In this document: positions 19,471 through 27,806 of the stretch, in pieces
Layout: each line of letters begins with the position of its first letter
Numbering within the stretch: the stretch's first letter is position 1
Assembly: GCA_002307295.1 (NCBI GenBank)
Contig: DBTY01000007.1
Coordinates: forward strand, 44,891 to 108,890
Direction: 5' to 3'
Source: Ignavibacteriales bacterium UBA1304
Lineage (GTDB): Bacteria; Bacteroidota; Ignavibacteria; Ignavibacteriales; Ignavibacteriaceae
Length of the DNA: 64,000 nucleotides
Position numbers and translations under genes: made by a program
The notes under the pieces: model-generated
Database searches by the model: none
Seen by the model: only the letters and a program-made list of their open reading frames with translations
What the model was told of the DNA's origin: nothing

Positions 19471-20397
19471 TTGAATTTGTCAAATTTAAATATTACAATA
19501 ATCGGAGCGGGAAAAATTGCTTATTCGTTAGCGGGCGCTCTGAAAGATAACGGTTTATTTATAAGCTCTGTAATAAGCAGAAATATTTTTTCTGCGCAAA
19601 AATTAGCCGATGAATATGGCATAAAATCTTTTTCGGATAAAATTGAAACTATTGACATTAGCTCTAACATTATTATTTTATCGGTTTCCGACGATCAGAT
19701 AAAATATGCGGCAAAAAATATTGCCAAACTGAAACTTGATTTTAGTAAAGTAATTGTCGTACATTTATCAGGCGCGTTAAATTCTACAATCTTAAACTGT
19801 TTAGAAAAAAAACGCTGCATGACGGCTTCGTTCCATATATTGCAAACGTTTCCTTCAAAAAGCAGAGTCTCTATTGCAAATAATTATGCCGCTATCGAAA
19901 CAAATAGCGCGAAGGCAAAAAAAATATTATATGCGTTGGCGGAATTATTAAAATTAATTCCTTTTTCTTTTCAGGCTGAAAGCAAAATAAATTATCATAT
20001 AGCGTGCGTAGCGGCGTCTAATTTTCTGGCGGGCAATATGTTTTTTGCGCAGCGGAGCCTTGAGCTGGCGGGCGTAAGGATTGATTCGGCAGAGCTGACA
20101 GCCCCTTTAATAAATGCCACGTTAAGAAACATTAAGGAAAAAGGCGCGGTTGAAGCTTTATCCGGGCCGGTTGAAAGAAATGATATTACAACGGTTATGA
20201 ATCATATTAAAGCTCTGAAAAAAAATATAAATAACCGGAGTAAGAAATTAAATTCAGATAGACTATTACTATTGAGTTATCTTTCTCAAAGTCTGGCTCT
20301 TACAGAAGCGGCCGCTATAAAAAGAGGCGAAGAACCGAAAGAGCTTAAAAACCTGCTTGTTGAGGAGCTTAAAAAATTTGTAAACTCAATTTCATAA
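19471..20397 (+). CDS. Rossmann-fold protein with DUF2520-like C-terminal domain
   Basis: A 308-residue protein with an N-terminal NAD(P)-binding motif, ITIIGAGKIAYSLAGAL, resembling the ketopantoate reductase or ProC class. A helical C-terminal half containing SFHILQTFPSK and NYHIACVAASNFL matches DUF2520 proteins. The reaction is not known. The start is taken as TTG at 19471, 2 bases after the MEMO-like stop; a second TTG 6 bases later is possible. No Shine-Dalgarno is visible, so it may rely on coupling to the upstream gene. Confidence 0.75.
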   Translation: MNLSNLNITIIGAGKIAYSLAGALKDNGLFISSVISRNIFSAQKLADEYGIKSFSDKIETIDISSNIIILSVSDDQIKYAAKNIAKLKLDFSKVIVVHLSGALNSTILNCLEKKRCMTASFHILQTFPSKSRVSIANNYAAIETNSAKAKKILYALAELLKLIPFSFQAESKINYHIACVAASNFLAGNMFFAQRSLELAGVRIDSAELTAPLINATLRNIKEKGAVEALSGPVERNDITTVMNHIKALKKNINNRSKKLNSDRLLLLSYLSQSLALTEAAAIKRGEEPKELKNLLVEELKKFVNSIS

Positions 20398-20415
20398 AAT
20401 GTAAAAGGTTAAAAA

Positions 20416-22719
20416 ATGAAAAAATTTTACGTCGTATTTTTTCTGATCTTATTTAGTTCTTCTTTTATTTCTGCGCAAAGCGTTACGCTTAATAAACTGA
20501 GCGGGACAGAATCGTGTTCGGCCCAAAAACAAAAAATGGGGGGCTCTGGTCTTTACAGTATAGATTCCGAATTGCCGCATTCATTCGACGTTTTAAATTA
20601 TGCGGTAAATATTGATTTGTATAAATGTTTTTTATCTCCTTATCCGCATGCTTTTAGTTCGGCGGTAGATATTAAGTTTAAGGTTGATTCAACTTTGAAC
20701 TCAATACAATTAAACGCATTATCCGCATCGCTTGCGGTTGATTCAGTTGCGTTAGCCGCAGTCTCGTTTAACCACTCAAACGATATACTAACTGTAAACC
20801 TAAATAGAACATATAATGCAGGCGAAATTGTAGACGTTAAAATCTACTATAGGCATAAAGACGTAAAAGATAACAGTTTTTATGTAAGAACGGGATTTGT
20901 TTTTACCGACTGCGAGCCTGAAGGCGCAAGAGGCTGGCTGCCTTGCTGGGATAGACCTTCCGATAAAGCGACGTTAAATCTTATCGCTAAAGTTCCTTCA
21001 ACAGTTAAATTGGGCTCTAACGGGCGTTTGGCGGATTCTACTAAAATAGCCGATACAATTTATTATAACTGGATTAGCCGGGATCCAATATCTACTTATT
21101 TAATGGTGATTTCTGCAAAGGTAAATTATAATCTTGATATAGTTTACTGGCATAAAATATCAAATCCTAACGACAGCATCCCAATTCGTTTTTACTGGAA
21201 TACGGGCGAATCGGCTTCTGGCTTAGCTAATATAGAAACAAAAATTATTCCGATGATGACGTATTACTCAACTTTGTTTGGCGAACATCCGTTTGAAAAA
21301 AACGGCTTCTCTACTCTTAACAGCGATTTCGGATGGGGAGGTATGGAAAACCAGACGCTTACAAGCCTTTGCCCAAACTGCTGGGATGAAAATTTAGTTT
21401 CTCATGAATTTGCTCATCAGTGGTTTGGCGATATGATTACGTGCGGCACATGGGCTGACATATGGCTGAACGAGGGTTTTGCAACTTATTGCGAGGCTCT
21501 TTGGTATGAGCATACAGGCGGTTCTTCAAGCTACAAGAACGCTATCAATGCAGACGCAAGTTATTATTTATCCGCTAATCCTGGATGGCCAATTTATAAT
21601 CAGTCATGGACTATTGTTACGCCAAATACAAACACGCTTTTTAATACTGCAATTACTTATGATAAAGGCGGCTGCGTTTTACATCTGCTCCGTTATGTGT
21701 TGGGGGATAGCGCCTTTTTTAAGGTGATAAAATCCTACGCTACAGATACCGTAAACTTTAAGTTTAAGAACTCTTTAACCGCCGATTTTGCCGCTAAAGT
21801 CAGTCAGGCTTCCGGGCAGGATATGCAATGGTTTTTTGACGAATGGGTTTATCAGGCAGATCATCCTGTATATCAGAATACTTATTATTTCTTCCAGCCG
21901 GACGCTAATACATGGCAGGCCGGTCTTACTGTAAATCAGACAAATTCGTATTTTTTCAAAATGCCAATAGAAGTTAGAATTACTTTTAAGGACGCAAGCG
22001 ATACTTTAATTAGAGTTATGAACGATAAGAACAATCAGTTTTTTGCGTTTAATTTTACTAAACAGCCTACTGCTATCGCGTTTGATCCAAATAATAACAT
22101 CGTATTGAAAAAAGCTACCCTTAGCTTAAGTTCAACTGTTCCGGTCGAGCTGGTTTCGTTTTCAGCGGCTAAGGAAAATAATTCAGTGTTATTAAAATGG
22201 AAAACAGCTACCGAAGTTAATAATAAAGGCTTTGAGGTTCAGAAGTCGATAATTAATTATAGTAGTCCAAAAGAAAGAGGCTGGGAAAATTTAGGCTTTG
22301 TCGACGGCAAAGGAACGTCTACAAATGTAAACGAATATTCATTTAAAGATATGGTCCTTCAGTCAATTAATTATGTTTACCGCCTAAAACAAATGGATTA
22401 TGACGGATCGTTTAAATACTCAGACGAAATATCAGTCGGCGGCGCGTCAACTCCGGAGAAGTATTTATTATTTCAAAATTATCCTAATCCATTTAATCCG
22501 TCAACAGTAATCAGCTATCAGGTTCCGCTTAACAGTCATGTAAAATTAAACGTATACGACGCGTTAGGCAAAGAGGTTGCAGTTTTAGTAAATCAGGAAA
22601 TGGCGGCAGGGAGATATGAAGCTCAGTTTAACGCTTCGGGTCTTTCAAGCGGAATTTATTTTTATAAATTACAGGCGGGCGCATATTCTGATATTAAGAA
22701 GGCGATGTTATTAAAATAA
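20416..22719 (+). CDS. Secreted M1-family aminopeptidase with T9SS C-terminal sorting domain
   Basis: A 767-residue exported zinc metallopeptidase. A signal peptide (residues 1-20) ends with ISAQ. The M1 hallmarks are GGMEN (308-312, for GAMEN), HEFAH (330-334) and the third zinc ligand Glu353 in WLNEGFATY. After the catalytic region, a domain near 570-670 (VELVSFSAAKENNSVLLKWKT-like fibronectin style) leads to a type A sorting domain from about 681 with YPNPFNPSTVISY and a terminal Lys-rich end. That tail is the address for type IX secretion, so the enzyme is predicted to be released or surface-attached. The GGMEN variant is common in divergent M1 members. Confidence 0.92.
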   Translation: MKKFYVVFFLILFSSSFISAQSVTLNKLSGTESCSAQKQKMGGSGLYSIDSELPHSFDVLNYAVNIDLYKCFLSPYPHAFSSAVDIKFKVDSTLNSIQLNALSASLAVDSVALAAVSFNHSNDILTVNLNRTYNAGEIVDVKIYYRHKDVKDNSFYVRTGFVFTDCEPEGARGWLPCWDRPSDKATLNLIAKVPSTVKLGSNGRLADSTKIADTIYYNWISRDPISTYLMVISAKVNYNLDIVYWHKISNPNDSIPIRFYWNTGESASGLANIETKIIPMMTYYSTLFGEHPFEKNGFSTLNSDFGWGGMENQTLTSLCPNCWDENLVSHEFAHQWFGDMITCGTWADIWLNEGFATYCEALWYEHTGGSSSYKNAINADASYYLSANPGWPIYNQSWTIVTPNTNTLFNTAITYDKGGCVLHLLRYVLGDSAFFKVIKSYATDTVNFKFKNSLTADFAAKVSQASGQDMQWFFDEWVYQADHPVYQNTYYFFQPDANTWQAGLTVNQTNSYFFKMPIEVRITFKDASDTLIRVMNDKNNQFFAFNFTKQPTAIAFDPNNNIVLKKATLSLSSTVPVELVSFSAAKENNSVLLKWKTATEVNNKGFEVQKSIINYSSPKERGWENLGFVDGKGTSTNVNEYSFKDMVLQSINYVYRLKQMDYDGSFKYSDEISVGGASTPEKYLLFQNYPNPFNPSTVISYQVPLNSHVKLNVYDALGKEVAVLVNQEMAAGRYEAQFNASGLSSGIYFYKLQAGAYSDIKKAMLLK

Positions 22720-22747
22720 AAATGGTTATATTTACACTATAATTTTT

Positions 22748-22763
22748 GGAGGATTTAGTCATC
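22748..22763 (+). promoter_or_regulatory. GGAGG ribosome-binding site pointing at an ATC start
   Basis: GGAGG occupies 22748-22752 and ATC 22761-22763 with 8 bases between. This RBS decides the start of glyS and argues against the overlapping TTG at 22746. Confidence 0.55.
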
Positions 22764-24260
22764 GAAAAACAGAAAAATAATCAGACTGATGTCGAAAAAA
22801 TAGTTTCTCTTTCTAAACGAAGAGGATTCGTATTTCAATCAAGCGAAATATATGGCGGATTAAACGGCTGCTGGGATTACGGTCCTCTAGGCGTTGAACT
22901 GCTTAAAAATATAAAAGAAGAGTGGTGGAAGTTTATGACCTACCGGGATAACATTGAAGGATTAGACGCGTCTATCCTTATGCACCCCCGCGTATGGGAA
23001 GCTTCCGGGCACGTTGAAAATTTTACAGACCCTATGATAGATTGCAAGCAATGTAAAGCAAGGTTCAGAGTTGATGTTTTGGCCGATATGCTTCAGGCTA
23101 AGAAAAAGAAAAAAATACTTGAATCTTTCAGAGAAAAAATTGCCTCTGACGCTGTACTTGCAGAAAAATTACGCAATATCTATGGCGATATTTTTACGGA
23201 TGAAGAACTTGACGATAAGTTTAACGCTATCCTAGAAGATAAAGAATTAAACATTCAGCTTCTTTCAGAAGTTAACTGCCCGCAATGCGGAAACAAAGGA
23301 ACGTTTACTTCGGCAAGGCAGTTTAATCTTATGTTCAAAACTTTCGTCGGTCCCGTTGAAGACAGCGGCAGCGTAGTTTATTTGCGGCCAGAAACCGCTC
23401 AGGGTATTTTTGTTAACTTTTTGAACGTTCAAAGCTCTGCAAGGCAAAAACTTCCGTTTGGAATTGCGCAGATCGGCAAGGCGTTCAGAAATGAAATTAA
23501 TACAAAAAATTTCCTTTTCAGAACAAGAGAATTCGAACAGATGGAAATGCAGTTTTTTGTTAAGCCTTCCGACGACGAAAAATGGTATGCGTACTGGAAA
23601 GCTGAAAGAATTCAGTGGTATAAATCGTTAGGTATGAGCCCGGAAAAACTTCGTTTTCACGATCATCCTAAAAATAAACTTGCCCATTACGCTAAAGAAG
23701 CTACTGACGTTGAATATCTGTTCCCGTTTGGCTGGGGCGAGATTGAAGGAGTTCACAACAGAACTAATTTCGATTTAAGCCGCCATGAAGAGTACTCTGG
23801 CAAAACGATGAAATATTTTGACGAAGAGACTAAAGAGAAATTTACTCCGTTTATTATAGAAACTTCTTGCGGCGCAAGCCGTTCGTTCATGGCGTTTTTA
23901 ATTGACGCTTATAACGAGGAAGAAGTTAACGGCGAAGTTAGAACTATTCTTAAGTTTCATCCTAAATTAGCTCCTATTAAAGCCGCCATACTGCCTTTAG
24001 TTAATAAAGACGGCATGCCTGAAGTTTCAAGAGAAATTGAAACTGAACTAAGGAAAAACTTCAAAGTCTTTTATGACGATAAAGGCGCCGTTGGCAGAAG
24101 GTACAGACGGCAGGACGAAATAGGCACTCCTTTCTGTATTACCGTGGATACTCAGACTTTAGAGGATAAAACGGTTACTATAAGGGAAAGAGACACTATG
24201 GCTCAGGAAAGAATTCCTATTGATAAGATTACTTCTTATCTAATAGAAAAAATATTATAG
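22761..24260 (+). CDS. glyS: Glycyl-tRNA synthetase (homodimeric type), candidate ATC start
   Basis: An alpha2-type class II synthetase of about 499 residues that charges tRNA-Gly. Family features include SLSKRRGFVFQSSEIYGG, the GCWDYGPLG segment, motif 2 with FRNEI, and PRVWEASGHVENF. Zinc-type pairs are CKQC and CPQC. No ATG or GTG precedes the conserved start. The only conventional candidate is TTG at 22746, which overlaps the Shine-Dalgarno itself. GGAGG at 22748-22752 is 8 bases upstream of ATC at 22761, the ideal distance, so I propose initiation at ATC. If the TTG is used, the protein gains five residues. It is followed by a strong terminator. Confidence 0.93.
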   Translation: MEKQKNNQTDVEKIVSLSKRRGFVFQSSEIYGGLNGCWDYGPLGVELLKNIKEEWWKFMTYRDNIEGLDASILMHPRVWEASGHVENFTDPMIDCKQCKARFRVDVLADMLQAKKKKKILESFREKIASDAVLAEKLRNIYGDIFTDEELDDKFNAILEDKELNIQLLSEVNCPQCGNKGTFTSARQFNLMFKTFVGPVEDSGSVVYLRPETAQGIFVNFLNVQSSARQKLPFGIAQIGKAFRNEINTKNFLFRTREFEQMEMQFFVKPSDDEKWYAYWKAERIQWYKSLGMSPEKLRFHDHPKNKLAHYAKEATDVEYLFPFGWGEIEGVHNRTNFDLSRHEEYSGKTMKYFDEETKEKFTPFIIETSCGASRSFMAFLIDAYNEEEVNGEVRTILKFHPKLAPIKAAILPLVNKDGMPEVSREIETELRKNFKVFYDDKGAVGRRYRRQDEIGTPFCITVDTQTLEDKTVTIRERDTMAQERIPIDKITSYLIEKIL

Positions 24261-24277
24261 CGATAAATAATTGTTCT

Positions 24278-24320
24278 TTAAAAGGTTTTTGAAATATTTA
24301 TATTTCAGGAACCTTTTTTT
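24278..24320 (+). terminator. Intrinsic terminator after glyS
   Basis: A 16-bp stem containing two G-T wobbles (AAAGGTTTTTGAAATA with TATTTCAGGAACCTTT) and a 4-base loop ends in a run of T. It lies about 20 bases after the glyS stop. Confidence 0.85.
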
Positions 24321-24349
24321 GTTTTAATCTGATGTTGCAAAAAAAACTG

Positions 24350-24380
24350 GAAGCATCCTTCAACTCCGTTCAGGATGACA
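24350..24380. repeat. REP-like short hairpin repeat (CATCCT...AGGATG)
   Basis: CATCCTTCAACTCCGTTCAGGATG forms a 6-bp stem. From memory the sequence resembles a widespread intergenic family related to GTCATCCTGAACGGAG in this part of the bacterial tree. It lies between glyS and the next gene. Only one clear copy is present in the window. Confidence 0.4.
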
Positions 24381-24439
24381 ATGATTGATTATTGTATTAT
24401 TAAGGTTTAAACAGTTTAAATTTAAAAAGCAGGCTGCAT

Positions 24440-25579
24440 GTGAAAAAAATATTTCTATTCTTCATTTTAATTTTTGCTTATTCGACTGGTTTTTCGCAAA
24501 AAATTAATTTCGATTCGACTATAACTTCCGGCGTAAAACAGATATATAACATTAAATTTAACCAGGCCGAAACTACGTTTAGAAGATTGATTGCCGATTA
24601 TCCCGAAGAACCGGCCGGGCGTTTTTTCCTTGCCATGGTTGATTGGTGGAGAATTCTATTAGATTTAGATAACACTTCTTACGACGACATTTTCTTTCAG
24701 AAAATAGAAGATGTGATTTATTTTTGCGATAAAATACTTGAAAAAAATCCTGACGACGTTAACGCTTTATTTTTTAAGGGCGGTTCTATCGGTTTCAGAG
24801 GCAGACTTAGAGCCACTCGCGAAAGCTGGATTAAAGCCGCTGACGATGGGCGCGAGGCTCTGCCTATAGTTCAAAAAGCCTCAAAGCTTGAGCCGAATAA
24901 TCTTGACGTTCAGCTTGGGTTTGGCATTTATAATTATTATGCGGCAGTTATACCGGATAAATTTCCTATTGTAAAACCGCTTATGATGTTTTTCCCTTCG
25001 GGCAACAAAGATAAAGGGCTTCAGCAGTTAGTTAATACGGCTATGAATGGAAGATACGCTAAATATGAATCGCGTTATTTCTTAATGACGCTGTATTATC
25101 AGTTTGAAAACAATCCTTACAAAGCGGAAGAGTTTGCTAAATTGCTTACTGACGACTTTCCTGATAATCCGCATTTTGAAAGATGGCGCGGAAGGATTGC
25201 CGTTAAAAGAGGGGACTATGCAGCCGCCAGCGTTATATTTAAAGACGTGTTAGATAAATTTGAAAAGAAAATGCACGGCTACGATAAAAAAGCCGCGCGA
25301 GAATCAGAGTACTACGTTGCCGTTCAGCTTAAGAATACAGGTAAAAATGATTCAGCCAGAGTCGTATTTGAATCGTGCTTAAAGCATTGCAAAGAAGTAG
25401 ATAAGAAAGAAGAGTCGGGCTTTCAGATTAACACAATAATATATCTCGGGATGATTAACGATATCACCGGGCATAGAGACGAAGCGGTAAAATATTATAA
25501 ATCGCTTTTCGATTTGAAAGATTACGGCGGATCAAGAAATAAAGCAAAACAGTATTTGCAAACTCCTTATAAAGAGTAA
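24440..25579 (+). CDS. Exported tetratricopeptide-repeat protein
   Basis: A 379-residue protein with a signal peptide (about 1-19, ending TGFSQ) and several helix pairs of TPR type. Examples are AETTFRRLIADYPEEPAGRF near 35-55, an internal pair around 75-95 (FCDKILEKNPDDVNALFF), and later AAASVIFKDVLDKF. It has no enzymatic motif, so a scaffold or binding role in the periplasm is likely but unproven. The start is GTG at 24440, chosen because the overlapping ATG at 24438 runs immediately into a stop. It ends 45 bases before the convergent PorV/PorQ-like gene, with a bidirectional terminator between. Confidence 0.75.
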   Translation: MKKIFLFFILIFAYSTGFSQKINFDSTITSGVKQIYNIKFNQAETTFRRLIADYPEEPAGRFFLAMVDWWRILLDLDNTSYDDIFFQKIEDVIYFCDKILEKNPDDVNALFFKGGSIGFRGRLRATRESWIKAADDGREALPIVQKASKLEPNNLDVQLGFGIYNYYAAVIPDKFPIVKPLMMFFPSGNKDKGLQQLVNTAMNGRYAKYESRYFLMTLYYQFENNPYKAEEFAKLLTDDFPDNPHFERWRGRIAVKRGDYAAASVIFKDVLDKFEKKMHGYDKKAARESEYYVAVQLKNTGKNDSARVVFESCLKHCKEVDKKEESGFQINTIIYLGMINDITGHRDEAVKYYKSLFDLKDYGGSRNKAKQYLQTPYKE

Positions 25580-25583
25580 AAAC

Positions 25584-25619
25584 AAAAAAGGGAGGCGCAA
25601 ATTACGCCTCCCTTTTTTT
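25584..25619. terminator. Bidirectional terminator between convergent genes
   Basis: A perfect 8-bp GC-rich stem, GGGAGGCG pairing with CGCCTCCC around CAAATTA, is flanked by AAAAAA on the left and TTTTTTT on the right. It therefore works on both strands in the 45-base convergent gap. Confidence 0.9.
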
Positions 25620-25624
25620 ATAAA

Positions 25625-26566
25625 TTATAAAGAAGTAGAAACTCCAATTCTTTGTAACGAGCCTATCTGACCAAACGATGAAAAACCATAATTAAACTGA
25701 TAGGTCTTTATTTTAATTCCAACTCCAATGTTAAATCCGGCTAATCCGGAAGTCGATCCAATTTTTAGCTCGTCTCTTTTTTCGTTATCGTATCCTAAGC
25801 GCAATGTAAGAACTTTGCTAAGAGTAAATTCGCCGCCGAAAGAAAATCCCTTAAAATGATCTCCAAAATTATCTCTTTTTTCATTAAGCCTGTGGAAGTC
25901 CAACGATAAGCGTAATGGAAGATGGGCTAATTTTTTAGAGACTCCGACTTCAATATCTAAAGGCAGGTCTTCCTTTACTCCGTCATAGGTAGAGAACTGT
26001 TTTCCTAAATTAAGAGCAGAAGCTCCCAGTTCTAAGTTCTGGTCTGGCACAGAATAATGCAATCCTAAATCAAAAGCAAAAGCTGATGACGAATAATGGT
26101 CTATGCCTGAATATATGAACTTAACGTTTGCGCCATAATAAAAATTTTCTTCTAACGCGTTTGCATAGCCGACAATAAGGGCAAGCTCATTAGCGGAAAA
26201 ATTACCGGTTTTATTTGCAGATTCGTCGGCTCCGGTAAATGTTCCATAATTAATGTATTTTACAGCTGCGGCAAATCTACCTATTCCTTCAATATTTTTT
26301 GAGTAAGCGAGACTTGCAAGGTTAATGTCCATAAGATAATTCACATAAGAAAAAGAAACCGGGGAATTCTCTAAAAGCTGTATTCCAGCCGGATTATAAA
26401 AGATAACGTCGGGATCGTCGCCGTTAGAGACAAAACTCCCCCCAAGCGATGCGGCTCTGGGACTCATATCTACTTTTAAAAATTCGTAAACTGAAGTAGA
26501 TTGGGCCCAAGAAGCGTTTATTGCTATAAACGTAAACAATACGAGAAGTACTTTTATTTTGCGCAT
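25625..26566 (-). CDS. PorV/PorQ-family outer membrane protein
   Basis: A 313-residue predicted outer membrane beta-barrel with a signal peptide ending NASWAQ near 22. The conserved opening is MSPRAASLGGSFVSNGDDP followed by VIFYNPAG, typical of PorV/PorQ and UPF0164 proteins. Alternating hydrophobic strands continue to the C-terminus. PorV-type proteins shuttle or anchor T9SS cargo; the presence of a T9SS-tagged peptidase in this window makes such a role plausible, but many family members have other roles. It is monocistronic and faces the TPR gene. Confidence 0.8.
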   Translation of the reverse strand: MRKIKVLLVLFTFIAINASWAQSTSVYEFLKVDMSPRAASLGGSFVSNGDDPDVIFYNPAGIQLLENSPVSFSYVNYLMDINLASLAYSKNIEGIGRFAAAVKYINYGTFTGADESANKTGNFSANELALIVGYANALEENFYYGANVKFIYSGIDHYSSSAFAFDLGLHYSVPDQNLELGASALNLGKQFSTYDGVKEDLPLDIEVGVSKKLAHLPLRLSLDFHRLNEKRDNFGDHFKGFSFGGEFTLSKVLTLRLGYDNEKRDELKIGSTSGLAGFNIGVGIKIKTYQFNYGFSSFGQIGSLQRIGVSTSL

Positions 26567-26695
26567 ACTTTTCCTTAAAATTAAGACACAATTTTACCTA
26601 TTTATGTAAATAAAGGCAAGGGAATAAGAATTATCCGGCAAGCGTTTTTCTTTTGAAGTGACGGGTAATTTAACTATTATTCCAACAAATATTTT

Positions 26696-26708
26696 GGAGG
26701 CTATCATT
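26696..26708 (+). promoter_or_regulatory. GGAGG ribosome-binding site pointing at an ATT start
   Basis: GGAGG at 26696-26700 is followed after CTATC by ATT at 26706-26708. No ATG, GTG or TTG lies at a normal distance, so the site argues for ATT initiation. Confidence 0.45.
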
Positions 26709-27533
26709 AAAACCTTGATAAAAAGCGTTGTAGCAGTTTTACTATTGTTTAGTTTTTCAGGTTGTTTTGAGATTGAAACATTGGTAAAAGTAAATAAAGA
26801 CGGTTCTGGAACCGTTGAGGAAACCTTTCTTATGGGACGCGAAATTATTGATTTGGTCGCTCAGTTTTCTTCCGCGTTTGGAGACAAAAACGATAAAAGC
26901 GCCTTCAAAATTTATAATGTGAAGGAGCTGAAGAAAAATGCTTCTCAATACGGCAAAGGGGTCATATTTGTCAGTTCGGAGAAAATTGTAAAAGAGGATG
27001 AAGAGGGCTATAAGGCGGTTTATAAGTTTTCTGATATTAATAATTTAAAAATTGATCAGAACCCGGATAGTAAAGCTCCTATGAATTCATTTGGAACAGA
27101 AGCTTTTAAAAAGCAAACCGGGGACGTTACAAAATTTTCGTTCCAGAAGGGAAAAATTGCAGAACTTACTATATTAACAGAATCTACTCCTGGCGATACA
27201 TCAGAAAAAGAGCCGGAGCAAAGCGCTGAAATGCAAAAAGATACAACAAACGCCCAGTTAGACCCAAAAATGATTGCGCTTGTAAAAAAAATAAAATTTT
27301 CATTTAAATTAATGGTAAATGGCGAAGTTGTAGAAACAAACGCGACTAATTGCGACGGGCGAACTATAACTCTTGCTGAGATTGATTTTGGTAAAGTTGA
27401 CGTCAATCCGCAATCAATTAAAGAATTATCTCAAATGAAAGACGCCGACGAAACCACAATTAAAGCGGCTCTTAAAAGCATGCCGGGCGTAAAATTTGAA
27501 GCCAATAAAAAAATTAACGTAAGGTTTAAATAG
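26706..27533 (+). CDS. Predicted lipoprotein, candidate ATT start
   Basis: About 275 residues with a lipoprotein signal: a Lys-bearing N-terminus, a hydrophobic core and Cys20 in FSFSGC. The remainder is a hydrophilic beta-rich domain with short repeats of the type VKVNKDGSGTVEETF. Bacteroidota lipoproteins of this style have no known function. The start is unclear: GGAGG at 26696-26700 is 5 bases before ATT at 26706, which would give an IKTLIKS.. (Met-KTLIKS) opening typical of lipoproteins. Conventional alternatives are GTG 26658 (adds 16 residues before the signal), TTG 26694 (overlaps the RBS) and TTG 26715 (14 bases from the RBS). Confidence 0.75.
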   Translation: MKTLIKSVVAVLLLFSFSGCFEIETLVKVNKDGSGTVEETFLMGREIIDLVAQFSSAFGDKNDKSAFKIYNVKELKKNASQYGKGVIFVSSEKIVKEDEEGYKAVYKFSDINNLKIDQNPDSKAPMNSFGTEAFKKQTGDVTKFSFQKGKIAELTILTESTPGDTSEKEPEQSAEMQKDTTNAQLDPKMIALVKKIKFSFKLMVNGEVVETNATNCDGRTITLAEIDFGKVDVNPQSIKELSQMKDADETTIKAALKSMPGVKFEANKKINVRFK

Positions 27534-27806
27534 CGCAATAGTAACTATATAACAGGCTTTAAGTTAAATAAAATAATATGCTTAAATTCCGCATATTAAT
27601 AAATACTCGGGAAATGAGCGAAAAATTCGTTTTATTTGCGTAGGCTTTATTGCAAATTATTGTAATTTGCAAAATTGAGTATAAAAATCGCAAAGCGTTT
27701 GTTCGTTGGTTTTTATGTTAAGCCAGCGAACTGGAAATTTTGCCGGTATTGCAGAAATGAGGTTCCGCAAAAAAAATTAAATAGTGTTTTAGAAAATATA
27801 TAATGG
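27534..27806. other. Intergenic region with two inverted repeats
   Basis: This 273-base AT-rich gap contains a perfect 10-bp inverted repeat, TTGCAAATTA and TAATTTGCAA, at 27650-27672 with a 3-base centre. A 9-bp stem lies near 27701-27730 (GTTCGTTGG opposite CCAGCGAAC, one G-T wobble). Neither has a T-tail, so neither looks like a terminator. No ORF or promoter is convincing. Confidence 0.5.
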
